Origin: an uncultured Agrobacterium sp.
GTDB lineage: Bacteria; Pseudomonadota; Alphaproteobacteria; Rhizobiales; Rhizobiaceae
Direction of reading: 5' to 3'
NCBI GenBank assembly: GCA_913777615.1
Contig: CAJYTK010000009.1
Location: forward strand, 244,285 to 308,284
Length of the DNA stretch: 64,000 bases
Position 1 is the first letter of the stretch; each line of letters opens with the position of its first letter. A model generated the notes under the pieces. It made no database searches. It was not told where the DNA came from and saw nothing but the letters and a program-made list of their open reading frames with translations. A program made the translations under genes and the position numbers. This document shows, piece after piece, positions 48,019-57,208 of this stretch.

Positions 48019-49029
48019 TCAGGCCACTTCCACCATGCCTTTGATGACGCCGGCGCGCGGGTCGGTCAAGCCGGCGAAATTGGCTGGCACCTCGGCGAGC
48101 GTCATGCGGTGAGTGATGAGAGCGTCCGGCACGCGACCGTCACGCAGGGCTTGCAGCACCCGCTCGAAATCTTCCGGCGTTGCGTTGCGGCTGCCAAGCA
48201 ATGTCGTCTCGCGCTTGTGGAATTCCGGGTCATTGAAGCTGATATCGCTGGCAACGATGGAGACGAGGACATAGGCCCCGCCATGGCCGACAAAGGAGAA
48301 GCCACGCTCCATCGCCTTCGGATTGCCGGTCGCGTCAAACACGACATCGAAGAAGTTGCCTTCGGTAATCTCGCTTAGCCGATCCTTGTCACCTTCGCCA
48401 AGCAACACGATATTGGCAACGCCAAGATGATCACGGCAGAATGAAAGCCGGTCTTCGCGGCTGTCGATCATGGTCACCACGGCACCGTTCATCGCTGCAA
48501 AGACCGCGACGGCCATGCCGATTGGGCCAGCACCGACGATCAGCACATGCTGGTCCTTCTCGACGGCGCCGCGACGCACGGCATGCGCGCCGATAGCAAG
48601 GAACTCTGTCATGGCGGCCTGGTCGAGAGACAGTCCTTCAGCCTTCAACACGAACTGCTGCGGAACGCTCAAATACTCCACCATGCCGCCATCGCGGTGA
48701 ACGCCGAGCACACCGATGTTGCGGCAGCAGTTGCTCTTGCCCTTCAGGCAGGCGCTGCAATGCCCGCAGGACATGTAGGGAATGATGGTGACGATATCGC
48801 CTGTCGCAAGCGCACTACCTTCCGGTGCTTCCTCGACCGTGCCCGACAATTCATGGCCCATAATGCGCGGATAGGAGAGATAGGGCTGATTGCCGGTGAA
48901 GATATGCAGATCCGTTCCGCAGACGCCGATGCGGCGGACACGCACCAAAACCTCATTGGATGCTCTTGATGGCTTTGGCATTTCCTTGGAAACGAGTTCG
49001 CCGGGTTTGTCACAGAAAATAGCCAGCAT
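48019..49029 (-). CDS. Zinc-dependent sugar-acid/alcohol dehydrogenase
   Basis: The 336-residue medium-chain dehydrogenase has catalytic zinc ligands Cys37 (GVCGTD) and His59-Glu60 (GHE). The structural zinc cysteines lie in SCGHCSACLKGKSNCC and the NAD-binding motif GAGPIGMAVA follows. It resembles RspB and L-galactonate-5-dehydrogenase types. In this locus it could oxidise a sugar acid, for example the 2-keto-3-deoxy product of the adjacent dehydratase; that is inferred. It starts 3 bp after the amidohydrolase gene. Confidence 0.88.
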   Translation of the reverse strand: MLAIFCDKPGELVSKEMPKPSRASNEVLVRVRRIGVCGTDLHIFTGNQPYLSYPRIMGHELSGTVEEAPEGSALATGDIVTIIPYMSCGHCSACLKGKSNCCRNIGVLGVHRDGGMVEYLSVPQQFVLKAEGLSLDQAAMTEFLAIGAHAVRRGAVEKDQHVLIVGAGPIGMAVAVFAAMNGAVVTMIDSREDRLSFCRDHLGVANIVLLGEGDKDRLSEITEGNFFDVVFDATGNPKAMERGFSFVGHGGAYVLVSIVASDISFNDPEFHKRETTLLGSRNATPEDFERVLQALRDGRVPDALITHRMTLAEVPANFAGLTDPRAGVIKGMVEVA

Positions 49030-49032
49030 GGA

Positions 49033-49854
49033 TCACCTGTCGGAAAGAGAATAAATACGTGCGGCGTTTGCGCCGAAAACCTTGGCGTGGTGCTCCTGAG
49101 GAACGACGTCCCGGCAGAAATCCAGCCAGCCCTGATAGTCACCGGCAAGCCTGATCACCGGCCAGTCACTTCCAAAAATCACCCGGTCTGGGCCAAACAG
49201 TTCGAAAATGGTTTCCGCGTAGGGCCGAACTGCTTCCACTTTCTGCTCGCCACGCTCCACAAGAAGACCGGACAGCTTGCAAAAAACGTTTGGAAGTGCA
49301 GCAAGCGCCGCCATATCCCGTCGCCAGGCGACATAATGTCCGGTTGCGATCTTAGGCTTGGCACCGTGATCGATAACGATTTGCAGAGCAGCATGGCGGC
49401 TCGCAAAACGCAGCAGATAAGGCAGGTGTGGCGGTAGAACCAACGCATCGAAGACCAGACCCTTTTCGATCATGGTTTCGACCGCGGGACCAAGTGCCGG
49501 ATCCTCGATCCACTCCACGTCGGCAATATCCTGCAACATCGGCCGCAGGCCCTTGAAGGCAGGATGCGAAGCGCGCCGCGCGATCTCGGCAGGCCCATCC
49601 GCTGCCTTCATGTCAACCCAGCCCACAACACCTTTGATGAACGCGTTTTCATCGGCAAGGGCCAGCATGAAATCCGTATCGCCAGCGCTCTCCATGGTCT
49701 GTACCAGCACAGTGCCGGAAATACCGGCCTCTTCCAGCAAAGGCTCAAGATCGGCAGGCAAGAAATCCCTGTAAATGGCTTCAAGCGAAGCTGGCGGCCA
49801 CTGACCCTGCCGTTCCTTCAACAGCCAGAAATGCTGGTGTGCGTCGATGAGCAT
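49033..49854 (-). CDS. Amidohydrolase-fold sugar lactonase (L-fucono-lactonase-like)
   Basis: The 273-residue TIM-barrel protein opens with IDAHQHFWLL (His6, His8) and has GVVGWVDMKA, HPAFKGLRPMLQD, VIDHGAKP and the VIFGSDWPV ending motif. These are typical of the COG3618 lactonases that open L-fucono- or L-rhamnono-lactone. It lies between the aldo/keto reductase and zinc dehydrogenase genes with 3-bp gaps, fitting a lactone-opening step after sugar oxidation. Confidence 0.87.
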   Translation of the reverse strand: MLIDAHQHFWLLKERQGQWPPASLEAIYRDFLPADLEPLLEEAGISGTVLVQTMESAGDTDFMLALADENAFIKGVVGWVDMKAADGPAEIARRASHPAFKGLRPMLQDIADVEWIEDPALGPAVETMIEKGLVFDALVLPPHLPYLLRFASRHAALQIVIDHGAKPKIATGHYVAWRRDMAALAALPNVFCKLSGLLVERGEQKVEAVRPYAETIFELFGPDRVIFGSDWPVIRLAGDYQGWLDFCRDVVPQEHHAKVFGANAARIYSLSDR

Positions 49855-49857
49855 GGC

Positions 49858-50871
49858 TCAACCCTTCGCGCCCGGCACCGGAGCACCTTCGGCAATCAGC
49901 CCGCGACGCTGCAATTCAGACCAGAACGCATCTGGAATATCCTGCTCGAACCAACCGATATTGGAGGAGAGTTGCGCTGAATTGCGCGCACCGGAAACGA
50001 CGGTAACGGATGCAGGGTGAGCAAGCGGGAACTGTAGCGCTGCGGCCTGGAGCGAAACGCCCATCTCCTCGCAGACATCATGCAGCGCATCCACACGCGC
50101 CAGAAGCTCTGCCGGCGCGTCCTTGTAGTTGAACTTGCGATTGCCAGCCAGAATGCCGGAATTGAAAGCCCCGGCGACGACGATCCCCACACCCTTTTCG
50201 GCGCAAGAATTCATGAAGCCAAGGCTCTGCTGTTCCAGAAGCGTGTAACGGCCGGCAAGCATCGCGGCGTCGATATCGAACACGTCCATGGCGTCGCGAA
50301 CGACTTCCCATTCATTGACGCCGAGACCGACAGCTTTCGTCGAGCCTTCGTCACGCAGCTTGCCAAGCGCCTTGAAACCGCCGCCTGTCGTCAGCTGGTC
50401 CCAATAATGCTGATGCCTGTCGCCATGCGTGTAAGGGCCGATATCGTGAATATAAAGAATATCGGGCTTCAGCACGCCGAGACGCTGCTGGCTTGCCTCG
50501 AAGGAGCGCATGATGGCGTCATAGGAATAGTCGTAGACCGGACGGAACGGCAGCGGTGCGACATAGGTATCTTCTTCCGGTCCTACCGTTTCATCCGGCA
50601 CCATGACACGGCCGACCTTGGTGCTGAGCGTATATTCGCTGCGGTCGTGCTCGGTCACCATTGTGCCGAGACGACGCTCTGAGCGGGTGTAGCCATAAAA
50701 GGGCGCGGTATCAAAGTAACGCATGCCACTGTTCCAAGCGGTGTCGAAAGCGCCCTTGGACTCCTCGTAAGGCGTCAGGCGATAGAGATTGCCCATCTGG
50801 GCACAGCCGAGACCCATGATGGTCACTTCGACGTCTCTATGGGGCAGTTTGCGTTTATCGGAGACCTTCAT
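49858..50871 (-). CDS. Aldo/keto reductase, probable L-fucose (D-threo-aldose) 1-dehydrogenase
   Basis: The 337-residue AKR has Asp54 and Tyr59 in DTAPFYGYTRSERRLG, the YIHDIGPYTHGD segment and the C-terminal SGARNSAQLSSNIGW cofactor-binding region. It belongs to the group of D-threo-aldose 1-dehydrogenases (L-fucose and D-arabinose). The product would be the lactone used by the next gene. The gene lies between the transporter genes and the lactonase. Confidence 0.87.
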   Translation of the reverse strand: MKVSDKRKLPHRDVEVTIMGLGCAQMGNLYRLTPYEESKGAFDTAWNSGMRYFDTAPFYGYTRSERRLGTMVTEHDRSEYTLSTKVGRVMVPDETVGPEEDTYVAPLPFRPVYDYSYDAIMRSFEASQQRLGVLKPDILYIHDIGPYTHGDRHQHYWDQLTTGGGFKALGKLRDEGSTKAVGLGVNEWEVVRDAMDVFDIDAAMLAGRYTLLEQQSLGFMNSCAEKGVGIVVAGAFNSGILAGNRKFNYKDAPAELLARVDALHDVCEEMGVSLQAAALQFPLAHPASVTVVSGARNSAQLSSNIGWFEQDIPDAFWSELQRRGLIAEGAPVPGAKG

Positions 50872-50955
50872 GGCGGCGCACTTTCAAATGTGTCGTGTGG
50901 TTGTGATCGCGCCCTGCGGTGCGATCATTGATATTGCGTATGCGAAGTCCGGTCT

Positions 50956-50986
50956 CGCCATGCCCGAGACGATCCCGGGCATGGCG
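50956..50986. other. Intercistronic stem-loop after the binding-protein gene
   Basis: CGCCATGCCCG (50956-50966) pairs perfectly with CGGGCATGGCG (50976-50986) without a T tract. It lies just after the binding-protein stop codon, where such structures often protect the upstream message and let the binding protein be made in excess over the downstream enzymes. Confidence 0.6.
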
Positions 50987-50997
50987 AAGGAAGGATA

Positions 50998-51939
50998 TCA
51001 GTACAGAACGTTCTTGGCTTCCGGCTTGTCGATATTGTCCTTGGTGACGACAACGACACCGGTATCGACGAACTTCTCGACCTTTTCCTTCTTGATCAGC
51101 TTTTCGACGGTTTCAACGCCCTTTTCGCCCATCTGGTAGGAGCCCTGAACGACGATCGCAGACAGTGTGCCGTCCTTGACGAAGTTCTGGAGATCTTCGT
51201 TACCGTCAAAGCCGATGGCAACGACCTTGCCGGCCTTGCCGGACTGAGCGAGCGCACGGCCGACGCCGATTGCGGTCGGCTCGTTGGCGCCGAAGATGCC
51301 CTTCAGGTCGGGGTTGGCGGCCAGAACGTCAGTGGTCTGGTTCAGAGCGGTCGCCATCTGGGACTGAGAGTAATAAGGGCCAACGATCTCCAGCTTGGAA
51401 TTTGCCTTGATGTAGTCGATGAAGCCACCGACGCGGCCGATTTCAGAACCGGCACCCGCAACGTAAGACATGACCGCGATCTTGCCTTCCTTGCCGACCT
51501 TCTTGATCATTTCTTCGGCTGCAAGCTCACCGGCCTTCTTGTTGTCGGTCGCCAGGAAAGACTGGTAGTATTGCTCGCCACCCTTGGCCAGTTGCGAGTC
51601 GATCAGCACGACTGGGATGCGGGCTTCCCATGCCTTCTTGACGGCTGGCAGAAGAGCGTCCGGATCGGACGGCGCGAGCACGATGCCGTCAACCTTACGG
51701 TTAACCGCGTTTTCGACCATGTTGACCTGGTCGGCAATGGCGGATTCGGACGCCGGACCCTGGAAGGTCATCGTTTCGCCCTGGGCATTCTTCATCGAAG
51801 CGTCGGCGCCCTTCTGGACGTTCTGCCAGAATGTAGAATTGACTGTCTTGACGATGACGGCGATTTCGCCAGCCTGCACAGCGGAAACGCTCCAAAGCGC
51901 GATCACGGATGTTAAAAGAACAGTCGTCAGTTTCTTCAT
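50998..51939 (-). CDS. Sugar ABC transporter periplasmic binding protein (RbsB-like)
   Basis: The 313-residue protein has a signal peptide (KKLTTVLLTSVIALWSVSAVQAG) and the two-lobe periplasmic fold of the RbsB family: GEIAVIVKTVNSTFWQNVQKGA, VDGIVLAPSDPDALLPAV, IFGANEPTAIGVGRAL and VVAIGFDGNEDL. It binds a monosaccharide in the periplasm; L-fucose is the best guess from the enzymes downstream. ATG 51939 follows GGAGGAAGAC, a strong ribosome site. Confidence 0.92.
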   Translation of the reverse strand: MKKLTTVLLTSVIALWSVSAVQAGEIAVIVKTVNSTFWQNVQKGADASMKNAQGETMTFQGPASESAIADQVNMVENAVNRKVDGIVLAPSDPDALLPAVKKAWEARIPVVLIDSQLAKGGEQYYQSFLATDNKKAGELAAEEMIKKVGKEGKIAVMSYVAGAGSEIGRVGGFIDYIKANSKLEIVGPYYSQSQMATALNQTTDVLAANPDLKGIFGANEPTAIGVGRALAQSGKAGKVVAIGFDGNEDLQNFVKDGTLSAIVVQGSYQMGEKGVETVEKLIKKEKVEKFVDTGVVVVTKDNIDKPEAKNVLY

Positions 51940-52033
51940 GTCTTCCTCCATTTATACCGGCGAAGGGAGAGCTCCTCTTCTCGACACCGGCTGTCCCGCG
52001 GATAGGGTCCGCACCCCTTTCAGAAGCTAGAGT

Positions 52034-52053
52034 GCTTTCGGAGGCAAAACCGA
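52034..52053. other. Stem-loop in the permease to binding-protein gap
   Basis: TTTCGG and CCGAAA pair around an 8-nt loop in the 146-bp gap (51940-52085) between the permease and binding-protein genes. It may separate expression of the two. The gap shows no gene. Confidence 0.4.
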
Positions 52054-52085
52054 AAACCCTTTCGCTGAAAATGCTGGCACTACAA

Positions 52086-53108
52086 TCAACGGCGGTTGCG
52101 CAGCTGGTCGATCCAAACGGTCATCAAGATGACGAGGCCGATGATGATCTGCTGCGTGAAGGCAGAGACGCCGTTCATGTTGAGACCGTTGCGCAATATA
52201 CCGATGACGAATGCACCGATTGCCGTGCCTGAAATCGTTCCGACGCCACCGATCAGCGAGGTGCCGCCGATGACGGCGCTGGCAATGGCGTCAAGCTCGT
52301 ACATCACGCCTTCGTTCGGCTGTGCGGTAACCAGGCGCGACATCAAAACGCAGCCCGTCAGACCCGCAAGCGTACCGGAAAGAACGTAAGTGAAGTTGGT
52401 GACGCGAGCGACATTGACGCCCGAGAGCCGAGCTGCTTCGGCGTTTGAGCCGACCGCATAGATGTGGCGTCCGAGAACCGAGCGGTTCAGCATGAAGGCC
52501 ACGGCAAGCGCAATGACGACCATCAAGATGACCGGGTAAGGGATGCCCGGGAACACCACATTCGGGAACCCGTCGTCGCCGATATTGACGATGCGGAAGA
52601 GGGCACCGTTGCCAAGCTCACCGAAGGATTCGCCGAGGCCGGAGACGGCACGGGCGCCAGTGATCTGCAACGCCACACCACGCGCAATCAACATCATGCC
52701 AAGCGTTGCGATGAAGGGCGGCAGCTTGAAGCGGGTGACGAGGAAACCGTTGATCAGACCGCAGAGCGAGCCGGTCAGAATACCGAGGAACATGCCGACC
52801 GGCACCGGCATGCCGAGTTCCTTCACCGCAAGTGCTGCGACCACGCCAGCCAGCGCCAGAACCGAGCCGACAGACAAATCGATGCCACCGGTGATGATGA
52901 CGCAGGTTGCACCAATACCCAAAAGAGCGATGGACGTGACCTGCAGCGCGATCGTCATGGCGTTGTTGACGCTGAAGAAAGCGCTGCTGGTGGCCGAAAA
53001 CACGATTGCCAGCACCACGAGGCTGCCGAGTGCGGCAAACTTCTGGATGATGTCTTTCTGCCTGTCGCTGAGCGCGGAGGTCTTAACGGGTTCAGGTGCT
53101 TTCGACAT
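52086..53108 (-). CDS. Sugar ABC transporter permease (RbsC-like)
   Basis: The 340-residue inner-membrane protein has the hydrophobic pattern of RbsC-family permeases. Key stretches are GGIDLSVGSVLALAGVVAAL, PPFIATLGMMLIARG, YAVGSNAEAARLSGVNV (the cytoplasmic coupling region) and AIASAVIGGTSLIGGVGTISG. It starts 8 bp after the ATPase gene. Confidence 0.93.
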   Translation of the reverse strand: MSKAPEPVKTSALSDRQKDIIQKFAALGSLVVLAIVFSATSSAFFSVNNAMTIALQVTSIALLGIGATCVIITGGIDLSVGSVLALAGVVAALAVKELGMPVPVGMFLGILTGSLCGLINGFLVTRFKLPPFIATLGMMLIARGVALQITGARAVSGLGESFGELGNGALFRIVNIGDDGFPNVVFPGIPYPVILMVVIALAVAFMLNRSVLGRHIYAVGSNAEAARLSGVNVARVTNFTYVLSGTLAGLTGCVLMSRLVTAQPNEGVMYELDAIASAVIGGTSLIGGVGTISGTAIGAFVIGILRNGLNMNGVSAFTQQIIIGLVILMTVWIDQLRNRR

Positions 53109-53116
53109 GTCTTACC

Positions 53117-54682
53117 TCATTGCCCCTTGCGGCTATAGCCCGAGGCATAGCGCATAATTTCTTCTTGATTGGTCTTGGCCGTTTCCAGCACGCCGGTGAT
53201 CGTTCCTTCGTGGAACACAGCGATACGATCCGTCAGGCCCAACACTTCGGGCAGTTCCGAACTGATGAGGATGACGCCGATCCCGCGGGCAGCGAGCTCG
53301 TCCATGATCTTGTAGATAGCGAACTTCGCACCGACATCGATACCGCGGGTCGGCTCATCGAAGAACAGGATGCGCGACTGGCGAAACAGCCATTTGCCGA
53401 TGATGATCTTCTGCTGGTTGCCGCCGGACAGGAGGCGAACGGTCTGCTTGATCGAAGGGGTGCGAACATTCAGGAGATCGACATAACGCTGCGCGACCTC
53501 ATCGTGCTTGTTGAAGTCGATCAGGCCGAAGCGGTTTGAAACCTCTTCCATGTTTGCCAGCGAAGTGTTGGCTGCGACCGACATCTTGATCGCCAGTCCG
53601 TCGCTCTTCCGGTCCTCTGAAAGATAGGCAATTCCCTCTTCGATGGCATCCTGCGGAGATTTGATCGAAAGCTCGCGGCCTTCGAAGGTGATAGTGCCAG
53701 CGTCGAAAGCATCCGCGCCGAAGATGGCCCTTGCGACTTCGGTGCGACCGGCCCCCATCAGCCCCGCAAATCCGAGGATTTCTCCCCGGCGCAGCTCGAA
53801 ATTGACATCGTGGAACACGCCCGTCCGCGTCAAGCCCTTGACGGAGAAGATGACCTCGTCCGTCGGCCTGGAGGTGCGCTCCGGGAACTTCTCTTCCAGC
53901 GAGCGACCCACCATACGGGTAACGATGTCATCGACCGTGATCGATTTGAAATCATCCGTCGAGATGTAGCGTCCATCGCGAAGCACGGTAACGCGGTCGA
54001 CGATCTCGGCCATCTCGTCCAGGCGGTGGGAAATGTAAACGATGCCGACGCCAGAGGCCTTCAGGTCGCGGATAACCTTGAACAGCAGGCGTGTTTCCTG
54101 CTCCGTCAACGATGACGTCGGCTCATCCATAATGAGCACTTCGGCGTCAAGCGAAAGCGCCTTGGCGATTTCGACCATCTGGCATTGCGCCACCGAAAGG
54201 CCGCGCACGAGCATATCGGGACTGATGTCTACGCCGAGCCGATCAAGACAGCGTCCGGCGTCAGCGCGTAACTTCTTGCGGTCTACGAGAAAGCCTTTTT
54301 TCGGCTCACGAGCGAGATAAATGTTTTCGGCAACGCTCAAATGCGGAACGAGATTGAGTTCCTGGTGGATGATGGCGATGCCCGCCGCCTCAGACTCGAG
54401 CGGGGAAGCATATTGTACCTTCTGGCCCTTATGCAGGATCGTACCGCTGGTCGGCTGATAGACACCGCTGATGATCTTCATCAAGGTGGACTTACCAGCA
54501 CCGTTCTCGCCGCAGACGGCGTGAACTTCGCCGGAGCGCAGGTCGAAACGCACATCGCTCAATGCCTTGACTCCGGGGAACTCCTTGCAGATGTCCTCAA
54601 GACGCAAAAGCGCACCGGACGCCTGAAGCGCGTCATGCCGTGTGTCATCATGGCTCGAAATGGACGATGCGCCCTGCGACAT
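53117..54682 (-). CDS. Sugar ABC transporter ATP-binding protein (RbsA-like)
   Basis: The 521-residue protein has two fused nucleotide-binding domains. The first has Walker A GENGAGKST at 58-66, a degenerate signature region around LSVAQCQMVEIAKAL and Walker B EVLIMDEPTSSL. The second has the degenerate P-loop GLMGAGRTE and an intact LSGGNQQK signature with ILFFDEPTRGID. This pattern is typical of RbsA, MglA and XylG. It is the first gene of the minus-strand run and diverges from the regulator gene across 257 bp. Confidence 0.94.
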   Translation of the reverse strand: MSQGASSISSHDDTRHDALQASGALLRLEDICKEFPGVKALSDVRFDLRSGEVHAVCGENGAGKSTLMKIISGVYQPTSGTILHKGQKVQYASPLESEAAGIAIIHQELNLVPHLSVAENIYLAREPKKGFLVDRKKLRADAGRCLDRLGVDISPDMLVRGLSVAQCQMVEIAKALSLDAEVLIMDEPTSSLTEQETRLLFKVIRDLKASGVGIVYISHRLDEMAEIVDRVTVLRDGRYISTDDFKSITVDDIVTRMVGRSLEEKFPERTSRPTDEVIFSVKGLTRTGVFHDVNFELRRGEILGFAGLMGAGRTEVARAIFGADAFDAGTITFEGRELSIKSPQDAIEEGIAYLSEDRKSDGLAIKMSVAANTSLANMEEVSNRFGLIDFNKHDEVAQRYVDLLNVRTPSIKQTVRLLSGGNQQKIIIGKWLFRQSRILFFDEPTRGIDVGAKFAIYKIMDELAARGIGVILISSELPEVLGLTDRIAVFHEGTITGVLETAKTNQEEIMRYASGYSRKGQ

Positions 54683-54828
54683 CCGCTACCTCCCAATAGC
54701 CGCTCCGTTCTCCCGCAGAGCGCTTCAATGGTCGCAATGGTTAGGCCGCATTTTTTGGGTGGTCAAGCCAATTTATGATTTTTTATCGTTGAACATACTG
54801 AACCCTAAACGCCAGAACGTAATAAATC

Positions 54829-54895
54829 TGATAATATCAAACGAAATCAGGTAGATGAAATATATCTTTGCCAATACCTTCCGTAAGGTTTACGG
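54829..54895. promoter_or_regulatory. Two palindromes in the divergent transporter/regulator region
   Basis: TGATA-A-TATCA (54829-54839) and CCGTAA-GGT-TTACGG (54881-54895) are perfect inverted repeats in the 257-bp gap between the transporter ATPase gene and the GntR-family gene. The second lies 45 bp upstream of the regulator start. Either is a good candidate operator for autoregulation and control of the sugar genes; binding is inferred. Confidence 0.55.
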
Positions 54896-54939
54896 TAAGG
54901 CCAAATCTTCAACCCCCTCAGGATGATCGTGAGCCTCAG

Positions 54940-55632
54940 ATGAATGGTCAGGCCAAAATCGTGGAGCCGAGACGCCTCTATCAGCAGGTCGCAGACCAGA
55001 TCCGCGATCTGATCGACGGTGGAGAGTTTCAGCCTGGCACCCGGCTGCCATCGGAAAGAGATCTGGCTCAGAAACTCGGAGTATCGCGGCCTTCGCTACG
55101 CGAAGCGCTGATCGCGCTTGAAATCGACGGCAGCGTTGAGATTCGCATGGGCTCTGGCGTTTATGTCTCGCTGGAGAACGGAGCCCAGCAAGCGCGAACC
55201 CGTTCTTTGGGGGACAGTCCTTCCGAACTGATGCAGGCGCGCTCAACACTTGAGGGAGCGACCATTGTTATGGCGGCAAGCCGGATTGATGACGCGGGGC
55301 TCTTGTCACTGAGAGCAGCGCTCGATGAAATGAAGAGGGAGATCGAAGCCGGTCGTAAACCGCTCGATCAGGATAGAAGGTTTCACACCATGATTGCCGA
55401 GCAATCTGGCAACACCATTCTTGCGCGGCTGGTGGCTGACCTCTTCGATGACAGGCATAGCCCCATCTCCACGCAATTGCGCGTGAAGTTCGAAGACCGC
55501 GGCACCTGGGGCTTTGCACTGGAAGAACATGAGGCGATCCTGGCCGCGTTGGAAAGCCACGATCCGCTGCTGGCACAGGCGGCGATGCGTATCCACTTGG
55601 AAAACTCGAGACGGCGCTGGATCGAGACGTAA
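54940..55632 (+). CDS. FadR-subfamily GntR transcriptional regulator
   Basis: The 230-residue protein has a GntR winged helix (about residues 10-78: LYQQVADQIRDLI, GTRLPSERDLAQKLGVSRPS and VEIRMGSGVYVS). A helical FCD ligand-binding domain follows (about 95-225), with metal-type residues in RFHTMIAEQSGN and LEEHEAILAAL. Such regulators of sugar-acid genes usually respond to the substrate or its keto-acid product. Frames extend to 54868, but ATG 54940 matches the domain start. It precedes the UxaA-family gene by 43 bp. Confidence 0.9.
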   Translation: MNGQAKIVEPRRLYQQVADQIRDLIDGGEFQPGTRLPSERDLAQKLGVSRPSLREALIALEIDGSVEIRMGSGVYVSLENGAQQARTRSLGDSPSELMQARSTLEGATIVMAASRIDDAGLLSLRAALDEMKREIEAGRKPLDQDRRFHTMIAEQSGNTILARLVADLFDDRHSPISTQLRVKFEDRGTWGFALEEHEAILAALESHDPLLAQAAMRIHLENSRRRWIET

Positions 55633-55675
55633 TTCAACATGCCTCGGCAGCGATCCTGTCGGGAGGAGGAAAAGA

Positions 55676-57208
55676 GTGACTGAGAATACCGAAGCGACCA
55701 TTCTGCTGAACACCAAAGACAACGTTGCGGTCGCCCGCCGACCCATTCCTAAGGATACGGAAATAGGGCGCGGTGATCTGAAGGCGCTTGATCTGATCGG
55801 GCGCGGCCACAAGGTCGCACTGCAACCGATCAGGAACGGCGCAGAGGTGATCAAATATGGTCAGGTGATTGGCGTCGCGACGCAGGATATCGAACCTGGC
55901 CGCCATGTTCACCTGCACAACCTCGCAATGGTGCCATCCGAACATGCGCATCAGTTCAGTGTCGATATCGAAGAAAAAGGCATGTTGCCGGAAGCCGAAC
56001 GTCGGACCTTTATGGGATATGATCGCGGAACGGGCGGTGCCGGCACGCGCAACTACATCGGCGTCATCGCTTCTGTGAACTGTTCGGCGACAGTGTCGCG
56101 TTACATTGCCGACTATTTCAACAAGGAGGGCGGGCTCGCCGGTTTCGACAATGTCGACGGCGTCGTGGCCCTGACCCACGGCACGGGCTGCGCCCTCAAC
56201 ACCAAGTCGGAAGGCTATCGCCTGCTGATCCGGACCATCCAGGGCTACGCCCGCCATCCGAATTTCGGCGGTATTCTGCTGATCGGGCTTGGCTGCGAGA
56301 CAAACCAGATCGCGCCGATCCTTGAACACTACAAGATGGAAGAGGGCGACCGCCTGCGGACGATGACGATCCAGCAGCATGGCGGCACGCGCAAGACCAT
56401 CGAAGCGGCAATTTCCAACATCAAAGAGATGCTGCCGATCGTCAATGCTGCAAAGCGTACCGAGCAGCCTCTGTCAAAATTGAAGCTGGCGCTCGAATGC
56501 GGCGGTTCGGACGGCTATTCCGGCATCTCGGCAAACCCGGCGCTCGGTTACGCATCGGATCTCATCGTACGCAACGGCGGCACCACTGTTCTGGCGGAAA
56601 CACCTGAGATTTATGGCGCAGAACATCTTTTGACGCGCCGTGCGGTGACGCCTGCGGTTGCTGAAAAGCTGCTACAGCGCATCGACTGGTGGCGCGATTA
56701 TACAGCGCGCAACGGCGACGAGTTGAACAACAATCCGTCCCACGGCAACAAGCTTGGTGGCCTCACCACCATTCTGGAAAAGTCGCTGGGCGCTGTTGCC
56801 AAGGGCGGCTCCATGCCGCTGAAGGCGGTCTATGAATTCGCCGAAACCGTGACCGAACCCGGCTTCGTCTTCATGGACACGCCAGGCTATGACCCGGTCG
56901 CCGTGACAGGTCAGGTGGCGGGCGGATGCAATGTCATCTGTTTCACCACGGGCCGTGGCTCGGTGTCCGGCTTCAAACCCGCGCCCTGCATCAAGATTGC
57001 TACCAACTCCGAAATGTTTGAACACATGAAGGAGGACATGGATCTCAACTGCGGTGAAATCGTCACCGGTATGGAGACGATTGAGGCCGCAGGTCAGCGG
57101 ATCTTCGACCATATCATCGCGGTCGCATCGGGTGAGAAAACTGTCAGCGAGATCTATGACTATGGCGACAACGAATTCGTGCCGTGGCAGGTCGGTGCTG
57201 TCACCTGA
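55676..57208 (+). CDS. UxaA-family sugar-acid dehydratase/hydrolase
   Basis: The 510-residue protein fuses an N-terminal SAF domain (about 12-95) to the altronate/galactarate dehydratase core, as full-length UxaA does. Core motifs are RGTGGAGTRNYIGVIASVNCS, HGTGCALNTKSEGY, GLGCETNQI, LECGGSDGYSGISANPALG and NNPSHGNKLGG. It may dehydrate altronate, but in this locus it may act on a fucose-pathway acid. Translation probably starts at GTG 55676, with GGGAGGAGG upstream; no ATG fits. It is co-oriented with the regulator and ends at a parS-like palindrome. Confidence 0.88.
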   Translation: MTENTEATILLNTKDNVAVARRPIPKDTEIGRGDLKALDLIGRGHKVALQPIRNGAEVIKYGQVIGVATQDIEPGRHVHLHNLAMVPSEHAHQFSVDIEEKGMLPEAERRTFMGYDRGTGGAGTRNYIGVIASVNCSATVSRYIADYFNKEGGLAGFDNVDGVVALTHGTGCALNTKSEGYRLLIRTIQGYARHPNFGGILLIGLGCETNQIAPILEHYKMEEGDRLRTMTIQQHGGTRKTIEAAISNIKEMLPIVNAAKRTEQPLSKLKLALECGGSDGYSGISANPALGYASDLIVRNGGTTVLAETPEIYGAEHLLTRRAVTPAVAEKLLQRIDWWRDYTARNGDELNNNPSHGNKLGGLTTILEKSLGAVAKGGSMPLKAVYEFAETVTEPGFVFMDTPGYDPVAVTGQVAGGCNVICFTTGRGSVSGFKPAPCIKIATNSEMFEHMKEDMDLNCGEIVTGMETIEAAGQRIFDHIIAVASGEKTVSEIYDYGDNEFVPWQVGAVT

